Made by a program: the position numbers and the translations under genes
From: Vicugna pacos
Lineage: Eukaryota > Chordata > Mammalia > Artiodactyla > Camelidae
NCBI RefSeq assembly: GCF_048564905.1
Contig: NC_132991.1
Location: 49,545,501 to 49,609,500 of the forward strand
Direction: 5' to 3'
DNA: 64,000 nt
Notes under the pieces: generated by a model
Seen by the model: the letters and a program-made list of their open reading frames with translations, nothing else
What the model was told of the DNA's origin: nothing
Database searches by the model: none
Shown: positions 47,660-59,185 of the stretch, piece after piece
How positions within the stretch are numbered: position 1 is the stretch's first letter
Layout of the letters: each line of letters opens with the position of its first letter

Positions 47660-50068
47660 GTAACATTTTCATCATATTCACCTTCAGATCATCTTCATAA
47701 ATAGAGAGGCTCTTATTTGGTGCCATTAGGTGGTAAACCAAGAATATAGTGATATGTGTAACCTTCAAGGCTTATTTTAACCTTACAGGCCGCAATCTGT
47801 CATACTTAAGTCTGAGATCTTAAGATCTTGCATAATATCTGTATGTAAGGGAAAAAACATTTTACATGATATTTAAAATCCAGTTGAGACATATTGTTGT
47901 CTATTCTGCTTTTTTTAACTTAAATTAGTACGAATTTGTTCTTATTAAGTATTCTGAGATGTTTTTAAATGCATGTATGTATTCCGTTGAAGGGATTTAT
48001 ACTGTATCCCACCATTATTGACCAGTTCCCTATTGCTGATGGAATATCACTGATCTTGGAAGTCTATTTACTGCCCTTGGACGTATATGGTTTATTCCTC
48101 TCTCCCCTACTCCACATCATTTTTCCATCTTTTAGTTTTAAGTATGGAGAAGGTATTTTGCACTATATTGTTGTAATGACCTGTGTGGCAAGAATTCTGT
48201 GATGGTAAGGGTAGGAATGTTGTCCTCCATTTTCAGTAAAAGCCCTTTGGTAGATGACCAGGATCTTCTCTGAAACCACCGTGAGAACAGGTTCATTACT
48301 TGCTGCATGGATTTCATCTCAAGGCAGATGGATTTGTGGGTGCAAATGGCTGGGCGATGGCTGCCCACTGCCCAAGCAGGAAGGTTATGGGTTATAGTAT
48401 CTTCAGAGAAATGTATTTTTTTGCAATTTAAGGGAAGGACTTAAAAATTAACAGATGGAAAATGTTGCCTCAATTCCCTGTCTCTGAATATGGAATAAAA
48501 ACAGGTCAAAGAGTCTTCTTCCCCTCACTTGTCGTAAATCTTGGCCCTCCCCGGAACCCATAATATTATACCAGGGCCAGGGTCTCTCTCTACCCTTGTT
48601 GTTTTTTGGATTTTGTTCAACTGGCCGTACTTCTTCCTGGAGTCACCTTGCCTTTCATTCTGATCTTAATGATTTTGCAATTCCTCAAGTCGGTGGCTTC
48701 GCTCATTCTCTTTCCCCGTGACCATCCTATAGGTTATCCCTGCTAAAATTCTTAGATAGATAGATAGGCATGAGAAAATAGAAAAAAGGGGTCCAAGAAA
48801 CATGTTTTATCTGTATTGCTGACTTTAATTTAGTGCTCTCAGTCCGTATTTCAGCCAAGCTGGCTGTGAGTCAGCAGCAACTCTTTCTGGACAATGCCTT
48901 AGAACATTTTGCTGTGAAAATAGTTAGAGGTTCTCCCTTAAATTATCTTTTCTCCTGGTCTCTAATGCCATCAGATATTTATTCAAGCATCAGCCTATTT
49001 GATTGCCCAAGTCCTAGGTAACCAAGTCTTTTTCAGCTATAGAGATTCTTCCTTCCAGTGCTTGCTTGATCCCCCGCCTCCCCAGAACCTGTAACAAAGG
49101 GGTTATAGTGGCCTTCTGTTAGTTCTGTGCAGGGGGCCCCCAGGCCTGACTGCCTGCCACTTCAGCAGCTAAGAGTTCCCGAGTCACACGAAAACTTCCC
49201 AGCAGAGTAATTTCTCAGCCACAGAAAGACTCCCTGCATCTGTAGAGACTAGAGGAGGGCACTGGACCCACTGTTTGATTCGGTTCTGGGAACTATTTGT
49301 TCTCCTGTCAATTGTCCGTGGAGAGGAAATCAATAGCAGAGAGTTCGTGAGGTTTGTGAAGCAAAAACGGCTGATTCATTGGGACTGGACCAGGAGTATC
49401 TTGGAAGAGACGAAAACCGCCATGTATATATATATGGTTTTTTTTCTGCTTAACATGGTTCAGAAATAATTTTTAATCTCTTTTACTAACAGTGAAATGC
49501 AAGCATTTTGCTAAGTGGAGATGCAAGCATATTGATAAGGCTACTTTTTAAACTTTCCAGAGAATTCATTATTCATAGGTCCAGTCCACGGGCTTCTGTA
49601 ACAGACTTGGGTATTTTTAAGAATCATTCATGGTAGCCAGGGACATGCAGGAGTCGATCTTCAAGGTGCAACATTCCCTGTAGACAAGTTCCTCACAGAG
49701 TCACGGTGACCCAACTCAGGTTACTCTTGTTTCTCACTTCCAAACATACCCCAGTGTGGTTCATTCAGAAAGGCTTAGCTCAGGCCCTGGGACTGCTCCC
49801 TCGCCCCCATTAAGAAAAACTCTGGTGAAAAGATTTCATCCCTGTTGGATTATGTGTAAAAACCCTAGTAGCTAAACAGTACAGAACTCAAGCTCAGGTT
49901 CCCTTTCCGTTTAATGTGGCTGACTGTGGCCAGGTGCACTGAATTCAAATACATGAAAATGATCAAACATACTGATTACAAATGCCAAGCAACGTTCAAC
50001 CCACACTCGTGAATGTTTTATATAATTCAAAATCCTGACAGTAACCGGGGGTTGTTTGGTTCTTGCAG
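47660..50068. other. OSBPL6 intron, 2.4 kb, no recognised element
   Basis: Bounded by GTAACA and TTGCAG. A (GATA)4-type run lies near 48756. No repeat family recognised. Confidence 0.5.
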
Positions 50069-50122
50069 CGTTTTTTCGTCCTGGATAATGGAATGTTAAA
50101 GTATTCAAAGGCGCCACTTGAT
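50069..50122 (+). CDS. OSBPL6: OSBPL6 coding exon, PH domain (residues 107-124)
   Basis: Encodes RFFVLDNGMLKYSKAPLD, the second and third strands of the PH domain, where the arginine-phenylalanine-phenylalanine-valine-leucine run is a PH hallmark (KRFFVL across the splice junction). Only 54 nt, phase 0/0. Acceptor GTTCTTGCAG ends at 50068; donor GAT before the consensus GTAAGTA. The previous codon, Lys106, ends the exon at 47659. Skipping this exon would keep the frame but remove the core of the lipid-binding fold. Confidence 0.95.
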
Positions 50123-51217
50123 GTAAGTAGCACACAGGGCATGTTTCAAGGATTGATTTAGAATTCTGCTCAAAGTGAGTCAACAGCATAGTGTACAAGT
50201 CTTGTGCTGTAGTTACCAGCTTTGTGCATTTCTGTGCCTGTAAGATTTAACAAGCCACCAAAGTTCCATGTTCCATGGAAGGTGTGTTTTGTGTTTACGA
50301 TCAAGCTAGCAAAAAATCTCAAGCTGCTGCATGATGATTTAACTATTGGGATGTATATTGTTTGAAACAGAACCTTAAACCTGAAGGTGACACACTAATA
50401 AAAATTGCCCTTTCTGTCTTGGAGAGAAAACCCAAATAGGCTTTTTTCCCTGCATCTCTCCATAAACCATGCTTTACGTGCTTTTTTTGAGATTTAAAGC
50501 AACATTTGTTCTCATTGATGTCCTTTTAACGCCTATCTTATAAACTTTATTTCTATTTTATACATTCTTTTATCTTGGGAATCCTGACTCTAAAATTATT
50601 TCAAATTATTTTTCTTTAATATAAAAAGTCACCGTTTGCATGCAAAACTAGAAAATACTCTTCTTCTTACCACTGTGTATAAGGGAATTAATGGAGGGCT
50701 CAGATTTCAGTTCTGTCCCCATCTCTTTCATGGAATCAGCTGTGTGTCCTTGATCAGATGAGGACAGCCAGAATGAAGAGCTGTCTGCTCCGGGCTCTCG
50801 GTCCCAGCTGCCCCATTCTCCCCCAGCAGCTGTCTTCTGACTGATTACTTGGGGATGTTCTGGGTTGTGGTCAAAGACTGACCCTAGTTATTTTAGGAAC
50901 CAGTAAATATATCTTTTTTAGGCTATAAACTGTGTGATCTAGAATTATGAAGACTTGACATAATAGTTATGCCAAAAGCAGCAATAAGAAATGAATAGTC
51001 TTACTTATTGAAATTGGTGTGAACTCACTGCAACTTCAGCTGTCCTCAGATTAAGGACCTTAACTTCAGAACCTCAGCCATTAGATCTTCTTTGTAAAGG
51101 AAATGTGTTATTCCATCTCCTATAGATAAGTTAAAGATTACATTAAGCTCCACTGCAACACAAAGACATATCAAATCACACATCCTGCCAGGCTATTTAC
51201 TAGTCTTTTGATTTCAG
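50123..51217. other. OSBPL6 intron, 1.1 kb; possible MIR remnant
   Basis: 50685-50765 has text suggestive of a diverged sense MIR ('TCTTTCATGGAATCAGCTGT'). Otherwise unremarkable. Confidence 0.4.
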
Positions 51218-51331
51218 ATTCAAAAAGGGAAGGTCCATGGAAGCATTGATGTCGGACTCTCTGTTATGTCAATTAAAAAGAAAGCTCGGAGAATAGATCT
51301 TGACACAGAAGAACACATCTATCATTTGAAG
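51218..51331 (+). CDS. OSBPL6: OSBPL6 coding exon, PH domain (residues 125-162)
   Basis: Encodes [20 protein letters not shown] then [18 protein letters not shown], the middle strands of the PH domain including the basic KKKARR loop. 114 nt, phase 0/0. Acceptor TTTGATTTCAG ends at 51217; donor AAG before GTAAAG. The following intron is only 116 nt, so this exon and the next are likely defined across the intron and included together (inference). Confidence 0.95.
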
Positions 51332-51447
51332 GTAAAGTAACTTTTCAACAGTTTCTCTGCCAATATCAAGGGAAATCTCTTGCCTGTACCAGTGGTAAAC
51401 AGGAGATCTGTTTCGCCATCACCTGCCTCTCTTATTCTTTGTTTTAG

Positions 51448-51618
51448 GTGAAATCCCAGGACTGGTTTGACACGTGGGTCTCCAAACTGCGCCATCATCG
51501 ATTGTATCGGCAGAACGAAATTGTGAGATCACCAAGAGATGCTAGTTTTCACATATTTCCTTCAACCTCCACAGCTGAATCCTCACCGGCTGCTAATATT
51601 TCTGTTGTGGATGGAAAG
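51448..51618 (+). CDS. OSBPL6: OSBPL6 coding exon, end of PH domain (residues 163-219)
   Basis: Encodes VKSQDWFDTWVSKLRHHRLY, RQNEIVRSPRDASFHIFPST and STAESSPAANISVVDGK. The C-terminal PH helix is WFDTWVSKLRHH, with Trp172 the near-invariant PH tryptophan. A Ser/Pro-rich linker follows. 171 nt, phase 0/0. Acceptor TTCTTTGTTTTAG ends at 51447; donor AAG before GTATGA, a weak donor (+4 is T, +5 is G). From memory the human protein has Ala where this has Thr171. Confidence 0.95.
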
Positions 51619-52059
51619 GTATGACTGTTATATAAAAATCAGCCCAGAAATTGCTTGGAAAATTATGCAAACATGTTAATGGAGTCTCATTTGACAAACC
51701 AGTAAGAGAAGATTTGCTCGTGAACTAACCCTCAGAAGACAATAGTGACATTTAGCATCAAAGTTATTTACAAGTGTAGACTAGGTGGAAATGTGGGTCA
51801 CCAAGGGAATTAACAGTTACTGTTCCTTTCATCTTAATTTTATATGGCTTTGTAGGTATATTAGAAAGTAGAGTGAAGATTGGGTTTATCAGCACCTACA
51901 AATTGATGTCTTCTTTGGTGGTAATAAGAAGACCACAAAGTTTTGAACATGAAACTTGCTTTTGTTCCTTGAGCTGTAGTATATACAGGACCATGAGAGA
52001 GACCAGTGACATTCCTCACGAGGTTAAACAAGTGGGCTAGAGAATGTGACAGTAAGTAG
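51619..52059. other. OSBPL6 intron start, no recognised element
   Basis: No repeat or exon recognised in the first 440 bases after the donor. Confidence 0.4.
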
Positions 52060-52245
52060 TGGCCCTTTCAAATGGCCAGGCACTATGTTAAGCATTTAAC
52101 ATTCATTCATTTCTAATTTTTAATATATCCAAAGTTCAGAGATAGTAAAGAATTTTCTCTGGAAGTTACATAGACATTAAATAGCTGAGCCAAGCTCTGA
52201 ATCCTCATCTCTGTTTCCAAAATCAGTGTCTTTTCCATTATACCA
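52060..52245 (-). mobile_element. MIR SINE, antisense, diverged
   Basis: 'AATGGCCAGGCACTATGTTA', 'AGCATTTAACATTCATTCA' and 'AAATAGCTGAGCCAAGCTCT' follow the reversed MIR order, ending 'CTTTTCCATTATACCAAG'. Confidence 0.65.
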
Positions 52246-52694
52246 AGTACCAGATTAAGGGAGGCTGAAGCTGTTCTTTGGGCTGTATTAAGAGTTCTTT
52301 TTCTGTATTGCTGAAAAGCTAGAGGTGTTTCCCATTAAAAATCAAAGTTAAAACAATAGGCAGGGAGACAGCTGTTTCTGCCTTTGATTCAATAATTAAG
52401 TTTTCTGAACCATGGCCACATTACACTGCCCAGAGGTCTTCCAGCTTCTCACTTGGCACCTGATACTGAGACTAGAGACATCTGTGAATAACTGGCTGCC
52501 ACAAGGAGTTGGGTTCAAGTGTGTTTCAGCGAAGATTTCGTTTTTCTGTTTTCTTAATAGGGATGTATGTAATAACATATATCCAAGTTTCCTTTGCAAA
52601 GCATTGAAAAACCTCGTGAAATACCTGTGAGAGTAAGCAAATTGGATGAAATGAAGTTAGTTTTTACTATTTCAGTGGAATTACTTAACTAATT

Positions 52695-53726
52695 TTTTTT
52701 AACTTTTTTTTTATTGAGTAATAGTCATTTTACAATGTTGTGTCAAATTCCAGTGTAGAGCACAATTTTTCAGTTATACATGAACATACATATATATTCA
52801 TTGTCACATTGTTTTTTGCTGTGAGCTACCACAAGATCTTGTATATATTTCCCTGTGCTATACAATATAATCTGTTTATATCTGTTTATCTGTTCTACAT
52901 TTTGAAATCCCAATCTGTCCCTTCCCACCCCCCGCCCCCTTGGCAACCACAAGTTTGTATGTTATGTCTGTGAGTCTGTTTCTGTTTTGTATTTATATTG
53001 GTTTTCTTTTTAGATTCCACATGTGAATGATCTCATATGGTATTTTTCTTTCTCTTTCTGGCTTACTTCACTTAGAATGACATTCTCCAGGAACATCCAT
53101 GTTGCTGCAAATAGCGTTATGTTGTCGGTTTTTATGGCTGAATAGTATTCCATTGTATAAATATACCACATCTTCTTTATCCAGTCATCTGTCGATGGTC
53201 ATTTAGGCTGTTTCCATGTCTTGGCTATTGTAAATAGTGCTGCTATGAACACTGGGGTGCAGGTGTCATTTTGAAGTAGGGTTCCTTCTGGATATATGCC
53301 CAGGAGTGGGATTCCTGGGTCATATGGTAAGTGTATTCCTAATCTTTTGAGGAATCTCCATACTGTTTTCCACAGTGGCTGCACCAAACTGCATTCCCAC
53401 CAGCAGTGTAAGAGGATTCCCTTTGCTCCACAGCCTCTCCAGCATTTGTCATTTGTGGACTTTTAAATGATGGCCATTCTGACTGGTGTGAGGTGATACC
53501 TCATTGTAGTTTTGTTTGCATTTCTCTGATAATTAGTGATATTGAGCATTTTTTCATGTGCCTGTTGATCATTTCTATTTCTTCCTTAGAGAATTCTTGT
53601 TTAGGTCTTTTGCCCATTTTTGGATTGGGTTGTTTTTTTTTTTCTTATTAAGTCGTATGAGCTGCTTATATATTCTGGAGATCAAGCCTTTGTCGGTTTC
53701 ATTTGCAAAAATTTTCTCCCAACTAA
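52695..53726 (-). mobile_element. 5'-truncated LINE-1, about 1 kb, antisense
   Basis: T-rich start, reversed 3' UTR ('TTTTACAATGTTGTGTCAAA'), then the ORF2 C-terminal region in reverse. A minus-strand frame at 53199-53387 reads [20 protein letters not shown] then [15 protein letters not shown], standard L1 ORF2 text. The longest L1 in the window. Short AACTAA-like flanks (52688, 53719) may be the target duplication. Confidence 0.9.
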
Positions 53727-55120
53727 CTTTTGTTAAGTCCCATTAATTGTATGTCACAAGGCTGTCAAACCTTATTTCGTTCTGGAATATCTCTCCTAGG
53801 AACAGGGTGTTAGGGGAACCCTAATACTAACCACTTCTGAAATGAAAGGAAACTCAATGATCTAATGCAAGATGCTCAAGATAGTCCCCAAGTTTCTCTA
53901 GGCCTCCTGTGTTCTCAGCACAAAATAGAATGAATCCCAGAGTTAGTCCAAATTAAATAAGAAATGTATCCCAGATGGATATTTAAAAAATATAAATGTT
54001 TAATCCTTTGATTCTTCCAGCTTCTGCCTGTGTCTTTGGCACAGAGTGTTGATAAAAGATGTATTGTTTTCATCCCTTGTGTTATTTATTAGATAACTTG
54101 GGTGACATCTGAGAATGGAGAACTGAAACCAAATCCTCCCCACTGTTTGCCTTGGAATAAGAAAGCACTTCAACACTGGTTTTCCTAGATCTATTGCTCT
54201 AGTTACAAATGACACACCTCTGAGATCTAACTTGGTGAAAGATTTCCATTACATGTATCAAAATGCAATAAAGAGTGAAAAGAGCTTTTTATCACTTAGC
54301 TTGCATTCTAAGCATCAAATTATGAGACTCCTGAATTTTAATTGGTTTGTGGCCCTGTGCAGGTAATAAGTCTGGGTTTGCTAAGTATGTGCGTCCTTCA
54401 CTTTGTTGTGATGTAGAAGAGACAAAATCAGTTGTAATTGAATATTAAAGTCAAATATGGAATTTTAAAGTTGTTTTGGCTTTGGGGGAAATAAGTTTCT
54501 GCTTTTTTTCACTGAGTGTTTACTGCCATCATTTTAGTATGTATATACATCATACAACTTTTATTTATTTCACATAAAATCCCTTTTAATGGAAAGTCGG
54601 TCAGCTATAGATAATAATAACTGGCCAAGATTGCTGTTTTATATGTTACAGTTTTCAATGTGCTTTCAGAGCATGGCGAAGTTGCTTGCTGGTGAATAAC
54701 GTATTTAAGAAACATAAGTGGCTGATGAGACCGTGAGTTGGTTACAGAGTACTGAAAGCTTTTGGGAAGGAAAGGCATTCTATCATGAGTTCAGACTGCT
54801 GGAAGAAGGACAACTTAACTAAGAAATTCAAAACTATTGAAAATTTGAGTTGGTAGGTCCTCGTGGGTTTGAGATCTAACGGACTTGAATGAGCTCCCCT
54901 CTGCTGTGTGGTAGAGATGGCAGCTTAATGAGTGCCATTATTGCTGATGAATTTTGGCCTCACTGAGCTCATACCACGTTTAGCCAAGAGGCTTCTTACA
55001 TATTTTGAGTGTACCCTTTTTCCTCTCTTTTTTAATGTCAATTTGAGGATGCTTGTCTTCTTTTTAGTGACTTAAATGTACTGTTTCTGCTTAACGAAAC
55101 TCTTCCTTTGTTCACCATAG
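53727..55120. other. OSBPL6 intron, no recognised element
   Basis: About 1.4 kb of AT-rich sequence ending in the acceptor TTTGTTCACCATAG at 55120. Confidence 0.5.
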
Positions 55121-55253
55121 GTGCCCCTAAACAGCTTTCCATGGCAGTCCCCTTTACCATGCAGCAACAGCCTCCCTGCAACCTGCACGACCGGGCAGAG
55201 CAAAGTGGCAGCCTGGCTACAGGACTCGGAAGAAATGGACAGGTGTGCAGAAG
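55121..55253 (+). CDS. OSBPL6: OSBPL6 coding exon (residues 220-264, first base of 264)
   Basis: Encodes VPLNSFPWQSPLPCSNSLPA, TCTTGQSKVAAWLQDSEEMD and RCAE, then the first base of the next codon. This is the linker after the PH domain; the AAWLQDSEEMDRCAEDL segment begins a predicted helix. 133 nt, so it ends in phase 1 with donor GTTAGT at 55254. It is the only coding exon here that is not phase-symmetric, so it and the next exon must be kept or skipped as a pair. From memory the human exon opens with Met-Gln-Pro where this has Val-Pro-Leu. Confidence 0.93.
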
Positions 55254-56069
55254 GTTAGTTCTTGCCCGGGGTGGGCTCTCAGGTTGAGCCAGAGAAACAG
55301 ACACAAAAGGGGCAGATTGTGGGTGGGTACTGCACTTTTCACCTTCCCCACCTCCCAGCCCCCTTGATTGCCTCCATCTTTCTTTCTTCTTCTGTTTATA
55401 CCCTAGATCTTCTCCTTGCCATGACTAGGGCTTCTTACCTGTCTGTTCTCCTGCATCCTCACAATTTAATAGGGTTTCGCCCCTACCCCGACTGCCACAT
55501 ACTACAGTGCTCTCCCTCATCGCATTACCAGCTCCCTTCTGGCTTGGTTAGCCTCCCGCACCCTGAACCCTGGGGGGATCACACAGCTGAGTGCTACCTC
55601 CAGAGCACCCTCCACCCTCGCTCTTGACAGTCGGCTAGGTCCCTGCCACAGCTGCCTTCTCTGCTGCTCCATCTTGCCCATGAACAAACTTCCTGTTTCC
55701 CAGCTGCTGGCGATAAAGAGCAAACGTATACTGCATCTTACATCCCCAGTTACCTGGTAGTGGTGTTCCGCCAGGAATCGGTTATTAAATCTTCTGCACT
55801 AATACACGATTCCTTCGCTGCACCATCTCTGAGCCTCTTAATCTGCAGAAACTTTCTTCTTTCTTGTGATTAGCCTGAGCCCATTCGTCCAAACTGGATC
55901 TGCAGACCATTTCCACTCTGTGAGACAGTTTTCATTTGACCTTCAAAAATGAAAAAAGAAAACCAACGATATAACAAGTATTTAATAAGGCTAGGTTTAA
56001 TTTTAAAAGTTATTTTGAGATGATGTTCGGCCTTATTTTAAAAAACACTTTCTTTTTTTCTATTTTTTT
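55254..56069. other. OSBPL6 intron start, no recognised element
   Basis: 55262-55723 is open in both directions (frames of 121 and 68 codons), CT-rich and without a domain. I treat these as chance frames. Confidence 0.4.
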
Positions 56070-56202
56070 TGAGGGGGTATGCAATTAGGTTGATTGGTTG
56101 GTTGGTTGGTTGATTGATTTAAATGGAGGTGCTAGGGATTGAACCCAGGACCTTGTGTATGCTAAGCACACACTCTACCACTGAGCTATACCCACCCCCA
56201 CC
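56070..56202 (-). mobile_element. Camelid tRNA-Ala-derived SINE, antisense, with expanded GGTT tail
   Basis: Minus strand GGGGGTGGGTATAGCTCAGT, GGTAGAGTGTGTGCTTAGCA and GGTCCTGGGTTCAATCCCTA is a full tRNA-like head. In place of the usual AATAAA repeats, the tail carries AATCAATCAACCAACCAACC, a repeat drift specific to this copy. Confidence 0.9.
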
Positions 56203-57370
56203 CTGGGTGTAACTTTTTTAATATTAAAATTTTTTTCTTTTATGAAACTATGGTGAAAGGATATGTTAGACTATTTTATGTCCTTGCTTAGAAAAGTTGA
56301 AATTTGGCTATCTGTGTTCATGCCCCAACCAATTTTTCTTGCTCTACACATACATGAACTCAGTCAGCAACATTTTTATTAGCTGTCTTCACATCTCAAA
56401 CTCAATGTTTATGTGAAAATATGGTTTTAAGGGAGCCATTATATTCATAAAGTGTGTCCAGCTGACATCCCATTAAAAGGATCTTACTTGGATACATTCA
56501 CAAAACGCATAGACTTTACTTTGACTTTAATAGACTCAGGTTGGGAAAAGAAGCTGAGCTTCACTCCCTGGAACACTGTAGGCTTGCCTCAGTGCTCACT
56601 CTGGACAGTTCAGCCTCTCCTCTAGTTTCTGCCGTTTCACACATGCTTGTGGCATTTAACGTGGCCACCTCCATTGTTGAAAAGATTGACACAGTCTACT
56701 GGGACAGAATCTATTCATCTGATAAAAATAAATAGACATTGACTTTGATGCCAAGAAGCCCCTGGCTGCTGGGGATGTATTTGTCGCCCTGTGTGCTTCA
56801 GAATCCTCTGTGGCCCATCCCTGGGCCCTCTCCCCAGTCTCGGGGTGGTCCTCCTGCCCCCCATCCTGACTGCTCTGCCTGTGTCCTCTGTCCTGCCATT
56901 CTGTTCTCCTTCAGGATTTAGTGCGATAATGAAACAACCGAAGTCTTTCCCGCTTCACTCATTCCTGCCCCAGCCTGCAGACTCCAGCTTCTCACCCATA
57001 ATTTTACTTTGCCTTTTTCGTTCTATGGAAAAAGCATTCTTGGCAGCAGGAGGCCATCTGATTTATGCTGTGTTCTCAAGCCTCATCCTCTGACCCGCCC
57101 TGCAAGACTTTCTCTAATGAACCTCGTCTTTTAGGCCCCGTGAAGTTTTCCTTTTTCTTTGACTGCTCCTCCTCTGCTTCACTGGGATTCCCTTCTGGGC
57201 AGCCTTGGTTGTGGGGGTGATCAAGATTCAGTCTTTGCTTTTAGTTTCAGTAATAGTAATGAGAGTCAGAGCTGGAGCTTGATCGTGACCAACTTGATCC
57301 TAATGACTGTGCTCTGTACTTTGGAGATGATAGGCATGCTTAGAGTTTCAACTGCAATCTCTCTTTTGAT
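56203..57370. other. OSBPL6 intron; CT-rich part may be L2
   Basis: 56800-57140 is CT-rich with a 100-codon frame and could be a diverged sense L2, but I would not insist. The remainder is unannotated. Confidence 0.35.
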
Positions 57371-57374
57371 GATA

Positions 57375-57450
57375 ACAGTGGTGACGGTGGTGGTGGTAGT
57401 GGTGGTAATGATAATGATGATGGTGGTGGTGGTAGTGGCAGTGGCTGTGG
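57375..57450. repeat. GGT/GAT trinucleotide microsatellite
   Basis: Imperfect run of GGT with AGT, AAT and GAT units, encoding Val/Met-rich chance frames. Third such run in the window. Confidence 0.85.
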
Positions 57451-57454
57451 GGGA

Positions 57455-57650
57455 AGTTAATAGGTACTGCAGACTTCCTGTGCAGCAGGCACTATTCTAG
57501 GTGTTTTATATGCATCAACTCATTCAATCCTTCCAACTCCATTTTGCAGGTGAGAAAACTTAGGTACAGAGAAGTTAGCTCACTTTGACCAAGTTCACAC
57601 AGCCAGTCATGGTGAAGGTGGGATTCAAATTTAGGCGGTCTTACCATATG
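57455..57650 (-). mobile_element. MIR SINE, antisense
   Basis: 'AGCAGGCACTATTCTAGGTG', 'CATCAACTCATTCAATCCTT' and 'GTTCACACAGCCAGTCATGG' follow the reversed MIR order closely. Confidence 0.75.
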
Positions 57651-57699
57651 CACCACATTTCTCTCAAAAAGGCTGGAAACTCTTTAAATCTCAGACCTC

Positions 57700-57960
57700 T
57701 GTATCCCACCTGTGCTGTAGTCCCACCCTCTCCCTTGCTGTTGACCCTTCTCCACACTCTGTCACACGCTCTTCTCAGCCTGTCTAAAATCAGACTCTCT
57801 GTCTCCTCCATGAAAATGCTCCCAGCTCCTGGACTTCCCTGTTTCTGTCAGTACTGCTGTCATACCCCTCCTGAAACCTCAGGGTAGTCTTTAACCCACT
57901 CAGCCTGTTCATCCAGCTGAGACTGAGCTCTGTCATTTCTTTGAAGACTTCCCCTGTCTC
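57700..57960 (+). mobile_element. Possible L2 LINE fragment, sense
   Basis: CT-rich text ending 'TTGAAGACTTCCCCTGTCTC' is compatible with the L2 3' region but diverged. Low certainty. Confidence 0.35.
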
Positions 57961-58119
57961 CCCTCCCCCTCACCTCCCCTTCCTCTGAAATTCCATTTCC
58001 GATGTCCTAACTCAGGCCCACCCTTTGCCCAGCCTCTGATTGCTACCCTCACTCTCAGTCTCCTGCTGTGTGGCTCCATTGTTTCAGAGGCTCCTGGGAC
58101 ATTACTGTTCTTGAACATG

Positions 58120-58310
58120 TTTGCAGCCGGTGCCAGCATTGAGCAGGCATTATCCCACTGCCCTCGGTTATGAGACGTAGGTATTACTCCTGTCCCCACT
58201 TTGCAGATGAGGAAAGTGAAATGCATGGAGGCTGAGGAATCTGCCCAAGACTGATTGCATAGCTGCCATGGTGGAGAGGCTGGGAGTCCAGCTAATCTAC
58301 ATTTGACTAA
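58120..58310 (-). mobile_element. MIR SINE, antisense
   Basis: 'CACTTTGCAGATGAGGAAAG', 'TGCCCAAGACTGATTGCATA' and 'TAGGTATTACTCCTGTCCC' again read in reversed MIR order. Confidence 0.65.
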
Positions 58311-58439
58311 CTTCAGAGCCAATTCTTTGTTCACTACAAATAATATTCGCTCAAGACCACTATTTCTTAAAATAACTTTTTGCAAAAATCCCTTCAAGTG
58401 GTCTTTCATGAGCTTTTGGGCTCTAGTCCAGACTACTTG

Positions 58440-59185
58440 GCCGGGCACTTAACATTCAGCTTTCAGCTCTCTGTCCCTGCCTGCCCTTTCAACCTTGCTG
58501 TCATAGGCCCATCTAAACTTATTTGCTATTTCCTGAACATACTTGCATATTCCTGCCTCCATGCTTTTGCATAAGCTGTTCTTCCCAACCTGCAGTGCCC
58601 TCTCTGCCCTTCTCCACCTTCCTATTTTGCTGACTCCTTGTCATCAATCCTCCAGACCCACAAAAGTTTCTTCTGTCTCTTTTAAGTCTGCTCTGATGAC
58701 CTCAAACCACAGTAACTGTTCATTTCCTAAACTCCCACAGCACTTTTTTTGGTCTATCCCTATCATTTCATAGAGTCTACAATATTGAGGTTGGTTGCAT
58801 TTCAGAAGTTCATTATATAGCATCCTCTTGAACCCATAATATATCACATTTATAGTTCTAATACTTAGAGAGAATAGCTATTCATAGATCTGGACTTCTC
58901 TCAAACCAGATCTTCTCAAATATGTAAGGGAATTGCTTGGCTCTTGGAGAATGTTTTTTTCCCGTAGAAACAAAACATTAAGCTAATAATCTATATGCTA
59001 TCCTTATGTACCAGTATATGCCATCATTAAAGATGGATACATATAGTTCAACATATAGATTATTGTGTAATTGTTTTAAACCAGAATGTAAATTCCGTGA
59101 ATCTTACTTGATTGCTGCATTCCCTGTGCTTAGAACTGTGCTGGGCGCATAATGTCTTCCCAATCAGTGGTACCTAAATGAAATA
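58440..59185 (+). mobile_element. L2 LINE 3' region, sense
   Basis: 'CCATGCTTTTGCATAAGCTG', 'TTCTTCCCAACCTGCAGTGC' and, further on, 'ATTCCCTGTGCTTAGAACTG', 'TGCTGGGCGCATAATG' and 'AAATGAAATAGTAAATGG' trace the L2 3' end to its terminus. Confidence 0.65.

Noticed and set aside
53199-53387. Conserved protein frame [20 protein letters not shown]
   Set aside because: This is the C-terminal region of L1 ORF2 in a 5'-truncated antisense LINE-1, not a host gene.
57933-58448. Longest open frame of the window, 171 codons on the minus strand
   Set aside because: It runs across an antisense MIR and CT-rich L2-like sequence, has no domain I recognise and no exon-like splice context. I read it as a chance frame.
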